Below, piece by piece: positions 8,737 through 18,839 of a DNA stretch of 64,000 bases. This DNA comes from Gammaproteobacteria bacterium CG_4_10_14_0_2_um_filter_38_22 (GTDB taxonomy: Bacteria > Pseudomonadota > Gammaproteobacteria > Coxiellales > Coxiellaceae), in contig PFPT01000032.1 in assembly GCA_002793195.1 (NCBI GenBank), forward strand, positions 1 to 64,000, given 5' to 3'. The notes below the pieces were generated by a model that did no database searches, was not told where the DNA came from, and worked only from the letters and a program-made list of their open reading frames with translations. Position 1 is the stretch's first letter, and each line of letters starts with the position of its first letter. A program made the translations under genes and the position numbers.

Positions 8737-8769
8737 AAAACGCCCATATTTTTGATGGGCGTTTTTTTA
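8737..8769. terminator. Rho-independent terminator, likely bidirectional
   Basis: AAAACGCCCAT at 8737-8747 pairs with ATGGGCGTTTT at 8755-8765 around a 7-base loop. The T-run on the plus strand and A-run at the left arm make it work in both directions. It separates the antitoxin from the convergent membrane-protein gene ending at 8774. Confidence 0.9.
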
Positions 8770-8773
8770 TGGC

Positions 8774-9541
8774 TTAATCCATTTCCCCCACTGATTTCAA
8801 TTTTGAATCATGCACAACCATGAGCAAAATATTAATGAATAATGGAATAAAAACACAAAAGACAACAAAGTCATACAGACCCTGTAAATGATATACCGTT
8901 AAAAAATACTCTTGCAATGTTGCTGGCGACACCAAAGTGTATATCATGCCCATCAAGAAAAACAAAAGCGCTATCCCAAACTTATTTTTTTCAGAGAGCA
9001 CAACGCTGTCATGAAATACTTTAAAAATAGATTGATTGCTATCAATCACGATCAATGGGAATGACAAAGAAAAAATGGCAATGTACAGTGTTGATACAGC
9101 GATCATCATTAAAATTAAAAAATTATGTAGAATGATTTCCTGATGCAGTAGGCGATCTATTCCACTTACTAATAATCGCATCAAGATGATAGTCGCAACC
9201 GCCCCGACTATATAACCAAGCAAAGCGCTGTAAATACGCAATCCATTTTTCCAGACTGTTCTCAATGCATCCATTACAGATACTGCTTTATCTGTAAAGG
9301 CGCGGTGCGTTGAAAACAAGGCTGCTGAAAAAAAATAAAGCGCGATCAACACACCCGCAATGGCAATCACATCAATCAGATAAGGTTCTCGCATGTATAC
9401 CATCAAAAAAGAGGTGATGGTTTTGATAATGGCGATAGCAAGAATAAAAAAAATCGTGTGCTTTAACGTGAGATAATGCAAACGAAATGATCTTCTTAAT
9501 AACGGAGCAAAAGTAGTTTGTGCATCCGGATATCTGTTCAT
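8774..9541 (-). CDS. Polytopic membrane protein of unknown function
   Basis: 255 residues with about six hydrophobic segments (near 27-50, 60-75, 100-125, 140-170, 190-210, 225-245) and a basic N-terminal region before the first. The general plan resembles YciC/UPF0259-type inner-membrane proteins, but I see no diagnostic motif. It lies 17 bases downstream of the fadJ-like stop on the same strand, so it may be the last gene of the beta-oxidation transcript. Ends beside the terminator at 8737-8769. Confidence 0.7.
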   Translation of the reverse strand: MNRYPDAQTTFAPLLRRSFRLHYLTLKHTIFFILAIAIIKTITSFLMVYMREPYLIDVIAIAGVLIALYFFSAALFSTHRAFTDKAVSVMDALRTVWKNGLRIYSALLGYIVGAVATIILMRLLVSGIDRLLHQEIILHNFLILMMIAVSTLYIAIFSLSFPLIVIDSNQSIFKVFHDSVVLSEKNKFGIALLFFLMGMIYTLVSPATLQEYFLTVYHLQGLYDFVVFCVFIPLFINILLMVVHDSKLKSVGEMD

Positions 9542-9558
9542 GGAATTTCCTTATTCAT

Positions 9559-11649
9559 TTAATGTGTATCCGTTACTTCATGACCTTGTTGTCTATAATC
9601 CATTTCATCAACACCACTTTGCAACAGCTGTTGCCAACCCGCATGTGGTTTAAAGCGATCGCCATACTCTTTTGCAAGCACATCCATGCGAGCAATGACG
9701 GTCTTTAGTCCGCGTGTTCGAGCGTATTGCATCGGACCACCTAAAAATGGCGCGAACCCAGTTCCGAAAATCATACCTGCATCCAATAAATCTATATCGC
9801 TAATAATTTTCTCAGACAAACAAGCAACGGCTTCATTCACCATACGCAAAATCATTCTATCAGAAATATCAGCATTGACTGAAGTATCTGCTTTGCCTTT
9901 CTGCTTAACCATTTTTCCCTGAGTATACTGGTAAAAGCCTTGTCCTGACTTTACACCCAACTCCCCTGCTTTCACCATAGCCCTTAAACGGTCTGGGACT
10001 TTGGTTCCAAAATAGTGAGATAAATTTTCAGCCACAGACAAACAGACATCCAAACCAACTTTATCAGCTAAGGCAATAGGACCCATCGGCATGCCAAATT
10101 GTACTGCAGCATAATCAATGGTTTCTGCGGAAACGCCTTCTTCAAATAAAGTCATGGCTTCCATTAAATAAGGCATCAAAACACGATTGACTAAAAATCC
10201 AGGACGACTGGCAACGGGCAATGGCAATCGATTAATAGCACCTGCAAATGCTGCTGCTTTATATACTGTTTCATCCGATGTATGTTCACCAAAAACAATT
10301 TCAACCAAAGGCATTTTATCCACTGGATTAAAAAAGTGAACACCAACCAAACGATCCGGATTGCGTAATGCAGTTGCAATGTCTTCCAATGGAATACTGG
10401 AAGTATTGGTTGCTAAAATCGCGCTGAATTTTGCTTTTGATTCTACTCCAGTAAAAATAGTTTGTTTTACAGATAAATTTTCGAATACGGCTTCAATAAT
10501 TATATCAGCACGTGCAATGCCAGCACCTTCTGGATCAGGCTGTAATCGATCCATTGCAGCTTGAATTAAACGTGGCACGCGTAATTTATTTTTAAATAAT
10601 GTATAAGCCCGTTTTATCGCTGGCGCAATTTTTTCTGCTGATTGATCTTGCAAGGTAACTTGCATACCCATTGATGCACACCACGCTGCAATATCACCGC
10701 CCATTGTACCTGCACCAATCACATGCACCCATTTCGGCTTAAATTTCACTTGCTTTGCAATATTTTTCATTTTTTCTTGCAGAAAGAAAATACGCACTAA
10801 ATTGCGCGCGGTTGCTGTTAACATTAGCTCCGCAATGGAATTTGCTTCATTCACCATGGCATTGCCCATTGCGCCATCTTGAATCCAATGACGCACCACC
10901 GCATAAGGGGCAGGATAGTGTTTTTCATTTACCTTTTTAGCACGTAACATTTTATAAAATAATTTGCCAATCAGCGGACGAACAAATCCAACAGCACATA
11001 ACTTACCAACCCAATTTTGTTCACGTGGTTTTTTCGGATTTAGAATCATAGCGGTTGCAGCACGCTTGAGCATTCTTTCAGGTACGGCGCAATCTACAAT
11101 ACCTAATTTTGCACATTTCCTTGCCTGATAAGCAGCGCCTGGCAAAATCATTTTCATGGCTTCTATCACGCCAATTAAATTGGGCAAACGCACGGTGCCA
11201 CCCCATCCGGGATGAATACCTAATTTAATTTCAGGCAATCCAATTTTGGTGTCCGCTGTATCAGCAGCCACGCGATACCGACAAGCGAGCGCCAATTCTA
11301 AACCACCACCCAAGCAAAAACCTTTAATCATCGCTAAAGTTGGCATTGGCAAAGCTGCTAATTTATCAAGTACCAATTGCGCTTGACGAATCAAATCAAA
11401 TGCTTCTTTTTTTGTTTTTAAGTGCGTGAATTGTGAAATATCCGCACCCGCAATAAAACCTTTAGATTTCCCAGATAAAATCACCACACCAGCTATATCG
11501 CGTTGCGCAATAATATCAAGAATGGTGTTGAGCTCATCAAATACTTCGCGACTCAATGTATTTGCAGATGCATTGGCGCGATCCACTGTTAACCACAAAA
11601 TGTGATTATCGTCTGTATCTAATTTAAAATGATTAAATTGTTGTTCCAT
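9559..11649 (-). CDS. fadJ: Fatty acid oxidation complex alpha subunit (enoyl-CoA hydratase / 3-hydroxyacyl-CoA dehydrogenase)
   Basis: A 696-residue bifunctional enzyme. The N-terminal crotonase domain has the oxyanion loop GGGLELALACRYR with Glu118, a second acid Glu140 (LPEIKLGIHPGWGG), then a linker and an NAD-binding domain with GAGTMGG at 312-318 and VGVHFFNPV holding the dehydrogenase His. It hydrates enoyl-CoA and oxidises 3-hydroxyacyl-CoA. ATG 11649 follows AGGGAA by six bases and starts 10 bases after the thiolase stop; a TTG-started longer form is less likely. FadJ is favoured over FadB by length and by the FadI-sized partner; the distinction is not certain. Confidence 0.9.
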   Translation of the reverse strand: MEQQFNHFKLDTDDNHILWLTVDRANASANTLSREVFDELNTILDIIAQRDIAGVVILSGKSKGFIAGADISQFTHLKTKKEAFDLIRQAQLVLDKLAALPMPTLAMIKGFCLGGGLELALACRYRVAADTADTKIGLPEIKLGIHPGWGGTVRLPNLIGVIEAMKMILPGAAYQARKCAKLGIVDCAVPERMLKRAATAMILNPKKPREQNWVGKLCAVGFVRPLIGKLFYKMLRAKKVNEKHYPAPYAVVRHWIQDGAMGNAMVNEANSIAELMLTATARNLVRIFFLQEKMKNIAKQVKFKPKWVHVIGAGTMGGDIAAWCASMGMQVTLQDQSAEKIAPAIKRAYTLFKNKLRVPRLIQAAMDRLQPDPEGAGIARADIIIEAVFENLSVKQTIFTGVESKAKFSAILATNTSSIPLEDIATALRNPDRLVGVHFFNPVDKMPLVEIVFGEHTSDETVYKAAAFAGAINRLPLPVASRPGFLVNRVLMPYLMEAMTLFEEGVSAETIDYAAVQFGMPMGPIALADKVGLDVCLSVAENLSHYFGTKVPDRLRAMVKAGELGVKSGQGFYQYTQGKMVKQKGKADTSVNADISDRMILRMVNEAVACLSEKIISDIDLLDAGMIFGTGFAPFLGGPMQYARTRGLKTVIARMDVLAKEYGDRFKPHAGWQQLLQSGVDEMDYRQQGHEVTDTH

Positions 11650-11659
11650 GTGAAATTCC

Positions 11660-12955
11660 CTACACTGTTTCAATTAACATCGCGCCGCCTTGTCCACCGC
11701 CAATGCATAAACTTGCAATACCCCGTTTTGCTTGATTTCGATTTAAAACGTGCGCTAAATGCAACACAATACGTGCACCACTTGCGCCAACAGGATGTCC
11801 CAATGCAATAGCACCACCATCTACGTTTAATCTAGATACATCAATTGATCCCAGCGCTGCCGCCAGTCCTAATTGTTCACGACAAAATTGATCAGATGCC
11901 AATGCCTTTGTGCATGCCAATACTTGTGCTGCAAACGCTTCATTGATTTCCCAATAATCGATATCTGTTAATTTTAAATTATTTTTTTCTAGTATTTTTG
12001 CTGAAGAAAAAGCGGGCCCCAACCCCATGACTTCAGGTGCCAATGCTGCCCATTGTGTATCAACAATTTTTGCTAACACGGGTAAACGATATTTTGAAAC
12101 AGCTTCTTCGCTGGCCAAAATCAACATAGCAGCACCATCTGTGACTTGCGAACTATTTGCAGCGGTAACCATACCATAAGGTTTATCAAACACCGGTTTT
12201 AATTTTGCGAGTTTTTCAACAGTCGTATCACGTCGAACGCCTTCATCATTTTGATAAATTTTACCGCGCGTATCATAAAGCGTTGTCATTTCATTGCGTA
12301 ATTTTTTTTCTTGTGCAGCAAATGCGCGTGTTTGACTTTCTGCTGCAAATGCATCCATCTCAGCGCGTGTAATATTGAATTGATAAGCCAGTAATTCTGC
12401 AGTTTCACCCATATTCATGCCACACAGTGGATCTGACAATCCACACAACAAAGCAATAATAGGAGACAAAAAAGCCAATCGGAATTGCAAGCTGGTTTTT
12501 ACTTTTTCTCCCAGTGATTTTGCCGCATTCAAGCGGCCAAACCAATTCACCATTTGCGGCCTAAACAATAAAGGCGCGCGACTCATGGTTTCTGTACCGC
12601 CGGCTAAAACCAAGTCTGCATGGCCCGCTGCAATATCTTTGGCCGCACAATCAAGTGATTGCATACCCGATGCGCAATTGCGCTGCACAGTCCATGCGGG
12701 CACGCTATTTCCACAACCCAAGCGTAAGGCAATAATTCGGGCGATATTGGCTTCATTTTCACTGGGCATCATACAGCCCATAATCACTTCATCAATCTCA
12801 GTGGGTGAAAATGGTTGTCGCGTTAATAATTGTCGTCCCGTTGCAACGGCCAAATCGGACGCAGAAAAAGGACCTTGTTCTGATTTTGCTTTTAAAAAAG
12901 GAGTGCGCATTCCATCAACAATAAAAACAGGACGCGCATAATGGGATGATGACAT
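11660..12955 (-). CDS. fadI: 3-ketoacyl-CoA thiolase (FadI-like)
   Basis: A 431-residue thiolase with nucleophile Cys in RNCASGMQ, the NEAFA motif, the HPVGASGAR histidine motif, and the second Cys in CIGGGQGG. It cleaves 3-ketoacyl-CoA to acetyl-CoA plus a shortened acyl-CoA. Length matches FadI (about 436) rather than FadA (about 387). It is first in a two- or three-gene operon with the alpha subunit, 10 bases apart. Confidence 0.92.
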   Translation of the reverse strand: MSSSHYARPVFIVDGMRTPFLKAKSEQGPFSASDLAVATGRQLLTRQPFSPTEIDEVIMGCMMPSENEANIARIIALRLGCGNSVPAWTVQRNCASGMQSLDCAAKDIAAGHADLVLAGGTETMSRAPLLFRPQMVNWFGRLNAAKSLGEKVKTSLQFRLAFLSPIIALLCGLSDPLCGMNMGETAELLAYQFNITRAEMDAFAAESQTRAFAAQEKKLRNEMTTLYDTRGKIYQNDEGVRRDTTVEKLAKLKPVFDKPYGMVTAANSSQVTDGAAMLILASEEAVSKYRLPVLAKIVDTQWAALAPEVMGLGPAFSSAKILEKNNLKLTDIDYWEINEAFAAQVLACTKALASDQFCREQLGLAAALGSIDVSRLNVDGGAIALGHPVGASGARIVLHLAHVLNRNQAKRGIASLCIGGGQGGAMLIETV

Positions 12956-13037
12956 GGTATTACTTCCGTTTAAAAAATGACATAATTCCTAAAAAAATAC
13001 GCATCATCTTTTCAGATTCGAAAACAGATTGCAATGG

Positions 13038-14246
13038 TTAGAGAAGCGGTTGGCGAAACGCAACCGCTTCATTTTCGCCATCAGATGCTAAATCTGCTAA
13101 TGAGTCTTCAGATGACATTATAATTAACTTTGATTTTTCCGCTGTTATTCTGTTTGATTGCGCAATATAAAATTGTTCAACTTCTTTTTGTAAATCTGTC
13201 GAGGCCACTAAATTTCTTAATTTTTTATAAGCCGATTCTAATTCAGATAAACTTGGTCGATCAGTTTCCAGCGTCTCAGTCATGCGTAAAACAATCGATT
13301 TTAAGCAACCATAAAAATCATGAGGTTGTTCTTCTTCTTGCGCTGTTTTTTTTGATGGCGTTGACTGCCTGTTAACATAGTCAACTTTCTTTTTTAGGAT
13401 GCAATCATACACATTATCTCCTGCAGTAAAGAGTATTTTTCCCATTAATTCTTCCAATATCAACCCAAAGGCCATGATATCAGCCGCAGAATAGTATGAA
13501 CATTTTTCGATAACTTCTGGCGCCATATAGATAGGCGTACCCACTATTTCATTTAGAAAAACACCATGCGTTCTCGCACATCCAAAATCAATTAACACAA
13601 ATCCTGATGTCTTTATTTCTGTTGCAACCATGCTATCGCAATATCGATAAACAATATTTTGTGGCTTGATATCTGCATGAACGATCCCATTCTTACCACA
13701 TTGCTGAAGCGCACGAAGCATAAAGTCAAAAAAATCTAATATTAAATACTGATGCAGCAATCTATTTGTATCATCAAGATAAAGCGCAGCGATTGCTTGC
13801 TTACAATCTTCTAACGCACAAATACCGGGCGCATACAGTTCATATAAAACACCATCTTGCTTAACTGAAGCAATTGGTTTTGCTATTCCAGAATGAGCAC
13901 TGCTTCTTGCTTCACGCATAAGACGTTCCTGAATCTGAAATTCAGGTGTTTTTTCCAGCACTCTTCCCTGTGTTTTATCACACTTTGCAACGCAAGGAAA
14001 AAACTCGTTTTCTTCAGCGTTATCTTTTTTAAGAATGACTAATACAGCTAAAAAAACCTCACCATAACTGCCTTCGCCAATTTTTTTATCCAAAACAAGA
14101 TTCCATTTAGCGCCACTTTTAAAGCATTCTGCTGCTTTTGAAGAAGGTGTTTTCTGTTGAAAAAAAGGGATACCTGTTTGTGGTGGCGGTGTCACAAAAC
14201 CTGCTTTTGTTAAGTCAACTATTGAACGCATAAATTCGTTTCTCAT
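13038..14246 (-). CDS. Eukaryotic-like serine/threonine protein kinase, effector candidate
   Basis: A 402-residue kinase. Visible elements: Gly-rich loop GEGSYGEV at 57-64, VAK lysine K88, alpha-C Glu near 112 (RLMREA), catalytic loop HADIKPQN at 190-197 (Asp192, Lys194, Asn197), DFG at 220-222 and APE at 243-245. HRD is HAD, so it is a non-RD kinase. All catalytic residues are present, so activity is likely. There are no PASTA repeats or membrane segment, unlike bacterial PknB kinases. The C-terminal about 120 residues are of unknown fold. The stand-alone position and eukaryote-like build suggest a secreted host-directed kinase; this is inference. Confidence 0.88.
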   Translation of the reverse strand: MRNEFMRSIVDLTKAGFVTPPPQTGIPFFQQKTPSSKAAECFKSGAKWNLVLDKKIGEGSYGEVFLAVLVILKKDNAEENEFFPCVAKCDKTQGRVLEKTPEFQIQERLMREARSSAHSGIAKPIASVKQDGVLYELYAPGICALEDCKQAIAALYLDDTNRLLHQYLILDFFDFMLRALQQCGKNGIVHADIKPQNIVYRYCDSMVATEIKTSGFVLIDFGCARTHGVFLNEIVGTPIYMAPEVIEKCSYYSAADIMAFGLILEELMGKILFTAGDNVYDCILKKKVDYVNRQSTPSKKTAQEEEQPHDFYGCLKSIVLRMTETLETDRPSLSELESAYKKLRNLVASTDLQKEVEQFYIAQSNRITAEKSKLIIMSSEDSLADLASDGENEAVAFRQPLL

Positions 14247-14315
14247 TAATTAAAACAGGATTTACACATAGTATATCCAGTTATGCTTATCAAAATATTA
14301 ACTTATTAAATCTTA

Positions 14316-15713
14316 TTATACCTTCAAGTACTTGTTTTTTAGATAGTTAAATACGGATCGTATAGCAAACGCATCTGCACCCAGCGGCCTACCCGCTTTG
14401 GCTTTAAAATTCCAAGCACACGTATCAAAATGCACCCAATTTGTATTTTCAGTGACAAAAGACTGTAAAAATAAGGCTGCTGTGATGGATCCACCATAAC
14501 CCGAATCTGAACAATTGAGCATATCTGCCACTTCGCTTTTAAGCTTGTCACGATAACCCTGAATTAAAGGCAACTGCCAAATGGGATCATTCACTTCGCG
14601 TGATGACTTTAATAAATCATCCGCTAAAGATTGCGGTTGCGCATACATTGCTGGCCAATCTTCACCCAGCGCTACGCGTGCTGCACCGGTTAATGTTGCA
14701 AAATCAATTAAGATATCTGGATTTTCCGTGCAGGCTTCAAACAATAAATCACACAAAACCAAACGCCCTTCTGCATCGGTATTAATGACCTCTACAGTTT
14801 TTCCTGAACGCGTTTTAATAACATCGCCAGGACGATAACTGTTTCCAGATACGGCGTTTTCAACAGCGCCAATTAGTAATCGCAATTGAACAGGCAACTC
14901 ATGGGACATGATTAATTGCGCCAGTGAAAGCATCATTGCTGCACCTGCCATGTCTTTTTTCATAAGCAACATACCCGCTGCTGATTTTAAATCTAGCCCA
15001 CCGCTATCAAAGCACACCCCTTTGCCAACCAGTGTAATTTTGGGTGCATTTTTATTTTTACCCCAGCGCAAATCGATCACGCGAGGTTCGCGATGACTGG
15101 CACGTCCGACAGCATGAATAGTGGGGTAATTTTCTTTAATTAATTGTTCACCTTTAATCACATTCACTTTTGCAGCATATTTTTTGGCAACGACTTGCGT
15201 TGCTTTTTCCAATTCATCTGGACCCATGTTTTCAGTGGGCGTGTTAATTAAATCCCGCGATAAATAAATGGCTTCCAATTGATGTGTTAATGATTTCTCA
15301 TCAACTAATTTATTTAATACCAATGTCGCTAAACGCGGCTGCGCTACTTTATATTTTGTAAATTGATAAAAACCCAAACCCCATGCCAATGACGCCAGTT
15401 GATATTGGTTTTTATTTTTGACAAGGCTATTTTCTGCAATCATGTAATTTCCTTCAGGCAATTTCGATGGCAAAGCACCAAACGCCCAAAAATCATCTGC
15501 ATTCGCCAGACCCAACAAAACTGAATGCACACTGCCATCTTGATTCGGAACCAAGCATATCGCTGCAGATTCAGCATTGAATTGGGATGTTTTTACCCAT
15601 TGCTGTACATGTCGGGGCTGTAGCGCCAACCAATTCATCAATTGATCTGATGTAACAGGAAAAATGGAAATGGTTTTTTGTTGATTATTTTCAATAGCAA
15701 AAGCAATGTGCAT
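14316..15713 (-). CDS. M17-family leucyl aminopeptidase
   Basis: A 465-residue cytosolic metallopeptidase. The C-terminal catalytic domain has the metal site (VGKGVCFDSGGLDLK, then MKKDMAGAA) and the family signature NTDAEGRLVL. The N-terminal about 150 residues form the macro-like domain. It removes N-terminal residues from peptides with two metal ions. TTGAGG lies eight bases before ATG 15713. Sequence and length resemble the PepA/PepB group; which one is not resolved. A small hydrophobic ORF lies 57 bases upstream on the same strand. Confidence 0.92.
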   Translation of the reverse strand: MHIAFAIENNQQKTISIFPVTSDQLMNWLALQPRHVQQWVKTSQFNAESAAICLVPNQDGSVHSVLLGLANADDFWAFGALPSKLPEGNYMIAENSLVKNKNQYQLASLAWGLGFYQFTKYKVAQPRLATLVLNKLVDEKSLTHQLEAIYLSRDLINTPTENMGPDELEKATQVVAKKYAAKVNVIKGEQLIKENYPTIHAVGRASHREPRVIDLRWGKNKNAPKITLVGKGVCFDSGGLDLKSAAGMLLMKKDMAGAAMMLSLAQLIMSHELPVQLRLLIGAVENAVSGNSYRPGDVIKTRSGKTVEVINTDAEGRLVLCDLLFEACTENPDILIDFATLTGAARVALGEDWPAMYAQPQSLADDLLKSSREVNDPIWQLPLIQGYRDKLKSEVADMLNCSDSGYGGSITAALFLQSFVTENTNWVHFDTCAWNFKAKAGRPLGADAFAIRSVFNYLKNKYLKV

Positions 15714-15770
15714 GGTCTAGCCTCAAGGTAAAAAAGATAGCTTATTATTGTACTGGAGAACCAAAAACTC

Positions 15771-15866
15771 TCAAGGTATTATGGTGCAAACAAAACAGGT
15801 GTGAAGCGATACCATCAAGGTAATGATGGCGGGAATAATCAGCAAAAGATAAAACCAAAAATGCAT
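15771..15866 (-). CDS. Putative 31-residue membrane peptide
   Basis: A short ORF, MHFWFYLLLIIPAII followed by a hydrophobic run and ending CTIIP, reads as one membrane helix. GGAG lies six bases before its ATG, a good site by the standard of this window. It is 57 bases upstream of, and codirectional with, the M17 aminopeptidase, in the 313-base gap before miaB. No homologue known to me. The remaining gap (15867-16026) shows no RNA gene or clear terminator. Confidence 0.35.
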   Translation of the reverse strand: MHFWFYLLLIIPAIITLMVSLHTCFVCTIIP

Positions 15867-16026
15867 ACAACACTCCAAAAAATAAAATTGCGCTTCTATG
15901 ATTCTAATGCAATTAGATCATTTTTACATCAATCACGGCTTTGCGCCACCCATTTTTGTAGTAAGCATAGACAATAATGACACCACATAATAGAATTCGC
16001 CCACTTACAATACAGAATGAATTATT

Positions 16027-17376
16027 ATGAGCACAGAAAACAGAAAAAAATTGTATATCAAAACACATGGCTGTCAAATGAATCAGTATGATTCACAAAA
16101 AATGCGTGACGTATTGTGCGCTTCGCACGGTTTGACTGAAACCAACATTCCTGAAGAAGCCGATGTGATTTTATTCAATACCTGTTCAGTGCGTGAAAAA
16201 GCTCAAGAAAAAGTCTTTTCTGATTTGGGTCGTGCACGTGAAATAAAATTACGCAACCCCAATTTAATTATTGGTGTTGGAGGTTGTGTGGCCAGCCAAG
16301 AAGGTGACGTTATTGTGAAACGCGCACCTTACGTTGATATCGTGTTTGGCCCACAAACACTGCATCGTTTACCCGAATTAATGGAACAAGCGATTAAAAC
16401 AAAAAAAACAGCCGTTGATATTCGCTTTCCTGAAGTAGAAAAATTTGATTATTTGCCAGCACCCAAAGCGGAAGGCCCTGTTGCGCTGGTTTCAATTATG
16501 GAAGGTTGCAGCAAATATTGTAGTTTTTGTGTGGTTCCTTACACGCGCGGCACAGAAATCAGTCGATCGTTTGATTCTGTGATGACTGAAGTTGTAACGT
16601 TAGCCGATCAAGGTGTTAAAGAAGTTACCCTGCTTGGACAAAATGTAAATGATTATCGCGGATTAATGCATAATGGCGAGATAGCTGATCTGGCTTTGTT
16701 GATTCACTATGTTGCTGCTGTTGATGGTATTGAACGTATTCGTTTTACCACATCACACCCGTCTGCCTTTTCACCCAATCTAATCGAGGCTTATGCAACA
16801 GAGCCTAAACTGGTCAGCCATTTGCATTTGCCAGTACAAAGCGGATCAGATCGTATTTTGGCAGCCATGAAAAGAAATTATACTGTGCTGGAATATAAAT
16901 CTAAAATTCGCGCCCTTAAAAAAGCGCGTCCTGATATTGCTTTATCATCTGATTTTATTATTGGCTTTCCTGGCGAAACAGATAAAGATTTTGAAGACAC
17001 AATGAATTTAATTACAGAAATTGGTTTTGATTTTTCATTTAGTTTTATTTATAGCCGACGTCCTGGCACACCAGCGGCATCACTACTTGATGAAACACCT
17101 ATAGCAATAAAAAAACAGCGCTTGGCCATTTTGCAAAATCGCATTGATCAACAAACCGCAGAGATCAGTCAACGCATGATCGGAACCCATCAAAAAATAC
17201 TGGTCACACATCCAGCAACTAAAAGTCCAAACGAAATGGCAGGACGCACTGAAAATAACCGCATGGTTAATTTTAAAACACATTCGGGTCAGTGTGACTC
17301 AAGCTTGATTGGAAAAATTATTTCAGTGAGAATAACAGAAGCCAATCGGAATTTTCTATCAGGCGAAATGTGCTAA
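16027..17376 (+). CDS. miaB: tRNA-2-methylthio-N6-dimethylallyladenosine synthase MiaB
   Basis: A 449-residue radical-SAM methylthiotransferase. The N-terminal UPF0004 domain carries its cluster cysteines ([28 protein letters not shown]), the radical-SAM motif is [12 protein letters not shown], and a TRAM domain closes the C-terminus. It adds a methylthio group to i6A37 of tRNAs. Length equals the family norm. Gene order miaB-phoH-ybeY-corC-lnt is the conserved gammaproteobacterial ybe cluster. Confidence 0.98.
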   Translation: MSTENRKKLYIKTHGCQMNQYDSQKMRDVLCASHGLTETNIPEEADVILFNTCSVREKAQEKVFSDLGRAREIKLRNPNLIIGVGGCVASQEGDVIVKRAPYVDIVFGPQTLHRLPELMEQAIKTKKTAVDIRFPEVEKFDYLPAPKAEGPVALVSIMEGCSKYCSFCVVPYTRGTEISRSFDSVMTEVVTLADQGVKEVTLLGQNVNDYRGLMHNGEIADLALLIHYVAAVDGIERIRFTTSHPSAFSPNLIEAYATEPKLVSHLHLPVQSGSDRILAAMKRNYTVLEYKSKIRALKKARPDIALSSDFIIGFPGETDKDFEDTMNLITEIGFDFSFSFIYSRRPGTPAASLLDETPIAIKKQRLAILQNRIDQQTAEISQRMIGTHQKILVTHPATKSPNEMAGRTENNRMVNFKTHSGQCDSSLIGKIISVRITEANRNFLSGEMC

Positions 17377-17398
17377 CTTCAACGACAAGGATTGATCA

Positions 17399-18379
17399 TT
17401 GAAAAAAAAAGACTCTATTCGTCATATTCAACTACTTCCTGCTGACAACCAACGTCTTGCGATTTTAAGTGGCCAACTAGACGAAAATTTGCATCAAATC
17501 GAAAGACATCTCGGCGTTGAAATTGTCAATCGTGGCAATGATTTTGAAATCATCGGCAAACCAGCATCAGTTAACAAAGCTTGCGATGCACTCATTGCGC
17601 TATATGAAGAAACCAAACAAACCAACGTATTAAACAAGCAGAAAATTCAGCTCACATTAAAATCGATGGAAATGAATTATGAAGTGGGCGCGGAAGATGC
17701 CAAACAAAAATTTGTGGAAGCAACACTCCCTTTGAAAAAAATGACCATGGAACCACGCACGCTGAATCAATGTCATTTGGTCAACGCCATTCGAAAAAAT
17801 GACATTTGTTTTGGTGTCGGACCATCTGGCACAGGTAAAACTTTTTTAGCTGTGGCCTGCGCTGTTGCTGCACTAGAAGCAGAAGAAGTATCACGTATTG
17901 TATTAGTGCGTCCTGCTGTTGAAGCAGGTGAAAGTTTGGGTTTCTTACCGGGTGATCTTGCACAAAAAATCGACCCTTATTTAAAGCCACTGTATGATGC
18001 ACTCTATGAAACCATGGGTATTTCGTTGGTTACCCGATTAATTGTGCAAGGCGTCATTGAAATTGCGCCACTTGCATTTATGCGCGGCCGAACACTCAAT
18101 GATTCATTTATTATTTTAGATGAAGGTCAAAATAGCACAAAAGATCAAATGAAAATGTTTTTAACCCGCATTGGATTTGGATCAAAAGCAGTCATTACAG
18201 GTGATATCACACAAGTAGATTTGCCTAAACCTTCGATGTCTGGTTTACGTCATGCCATTTCTTTATTGCGCGGCATTGCCGGTATTCAATTTACTTTTTT
18301 CTCTTCTGTTGATGTGGTGCGCCATGCTTTAGTACAGCAAATTGTTGAAGCCTATGAACAATCCGATGTTAGAGCGTGA
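17399..18379 (+). CDS. ybeZ: PhoH-like ATPase YbeZ
   Basis: A 326-residue PhoH-family P-loop ATPase with Walker A GPSGTGKTFLA and Walker B FIILDEGQN, and an N-terminal KH-like segment. Family members act with YbeY in RNA metabolism. The start is TTG 17399: AAGG at 17387-17390 is eight bases upstream, and the next Met lies inside conserved sequence. Its end overlaps the ybeY region, consistent with coupled translation. Confidence 0.95.
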   Translation: MKKKDSIRHIQLLPADNQRLAILSGQLDENLHQIERHLGVEIVNRGNDFEIIGKPASVNKACDALIALYEETKQTNVLNKQKIQLTLKSMEMNYEVGAEDAKQKFVEATLPLKKMTMEPRTLNQCHLVNAIRKNDICFGVGPSGTGKTFLAVACAVAALEAEEVSRIVLVRPAVEAGESLGFLPGDLAQKIDPYLKPLYDALYETMGISLVTRLIVQGVIEIAPLAFMRGRTLNDSFIILDEGQNSTKDQMKMFLTRIGFGSKAVITGDITQVDLPKPSMSGLRHAISLLRGIAGIQFTFFSSVDVVRHALVQQIVEAYEQSDVRA

Positions 18380-18839
18380 AAAAAAAATGATTAAGGTGAT
18401 TTTACTAAATGAGATAAAATCAAAAAGCAGCCCTCAACAAAAACAATTTCAAATTTGGGTAAATCAAATTATAGAAACCATTCCCAATAAAATACCGAAA
18501 AATGCAAATGAGATCTGTATTGCTATCATTAGTCGCGATACCAGCACGCAACTAAACGAAACCTATCGTCATAAAAAAGGACCTACCAATGTACTCTCCT
18601 TTAACTACGATGCCATCACCTCTGAATCGTTAGGTGATTTAGCCATTTGCGCTGAGCTAGTTGAAGCTGAAGCAGTTGATCAACAAAAATCGATAGAAGC
18701 TCATTGGGCACATTTAACTGTCCATGGTGTATTACATTTATTGGGGTATGATCATATTGCGGATGATGATGCATTCACCATGGAAACATTAGAAACTCAA
18801 ATCATAAAAAAAATAGGATTCGACAATCCCTATGTCTAA
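18366..18839 (+). CDS. ybeY: Endoribonuclease YbeY
   Basis: A zinc-dependent rRNA-maturation/quality-control endonuclease. The diagnostic HGVLHLLGYDH triad of histidines is near the C-terminus, with NVLSFNYD upstream. Two starts are possible: ATG 18366 (overlapping ybeZ by 14 bases) and ATG 18387 (MIKVILLN), which fits the usual N-terminus better. I give the longer form because neither has a clear ribosome-binding site. Its stop overlaps the corC start by eight bases. Confidence 0.94.
   Translation: MLEREKKMIKVILLNEIKSKSSPQQKQFQIWVNQIIETIPNKIPKNANEICIAIISRDTSTQLNETYRHKKGPTNVLSFNYDAITSESLGDLAICAELVEAEAVDQQKSIEAHWAHLTVHGVLHLLGYDHIADDDAFTMETLETQIIKKIGFDNPYV

Noticed and set aside
12417-12941. 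174-codon plus-strand ORF
   Set aside because: Fully antisense to the thiolase gene, which has all catalytic motifs.
14247-14315. TTAATAAGTTAATA upstream of the first kinase as a PmrA-type site
   Set aside because: The half-site spacing is too short for the direct-repeat consensus I know.
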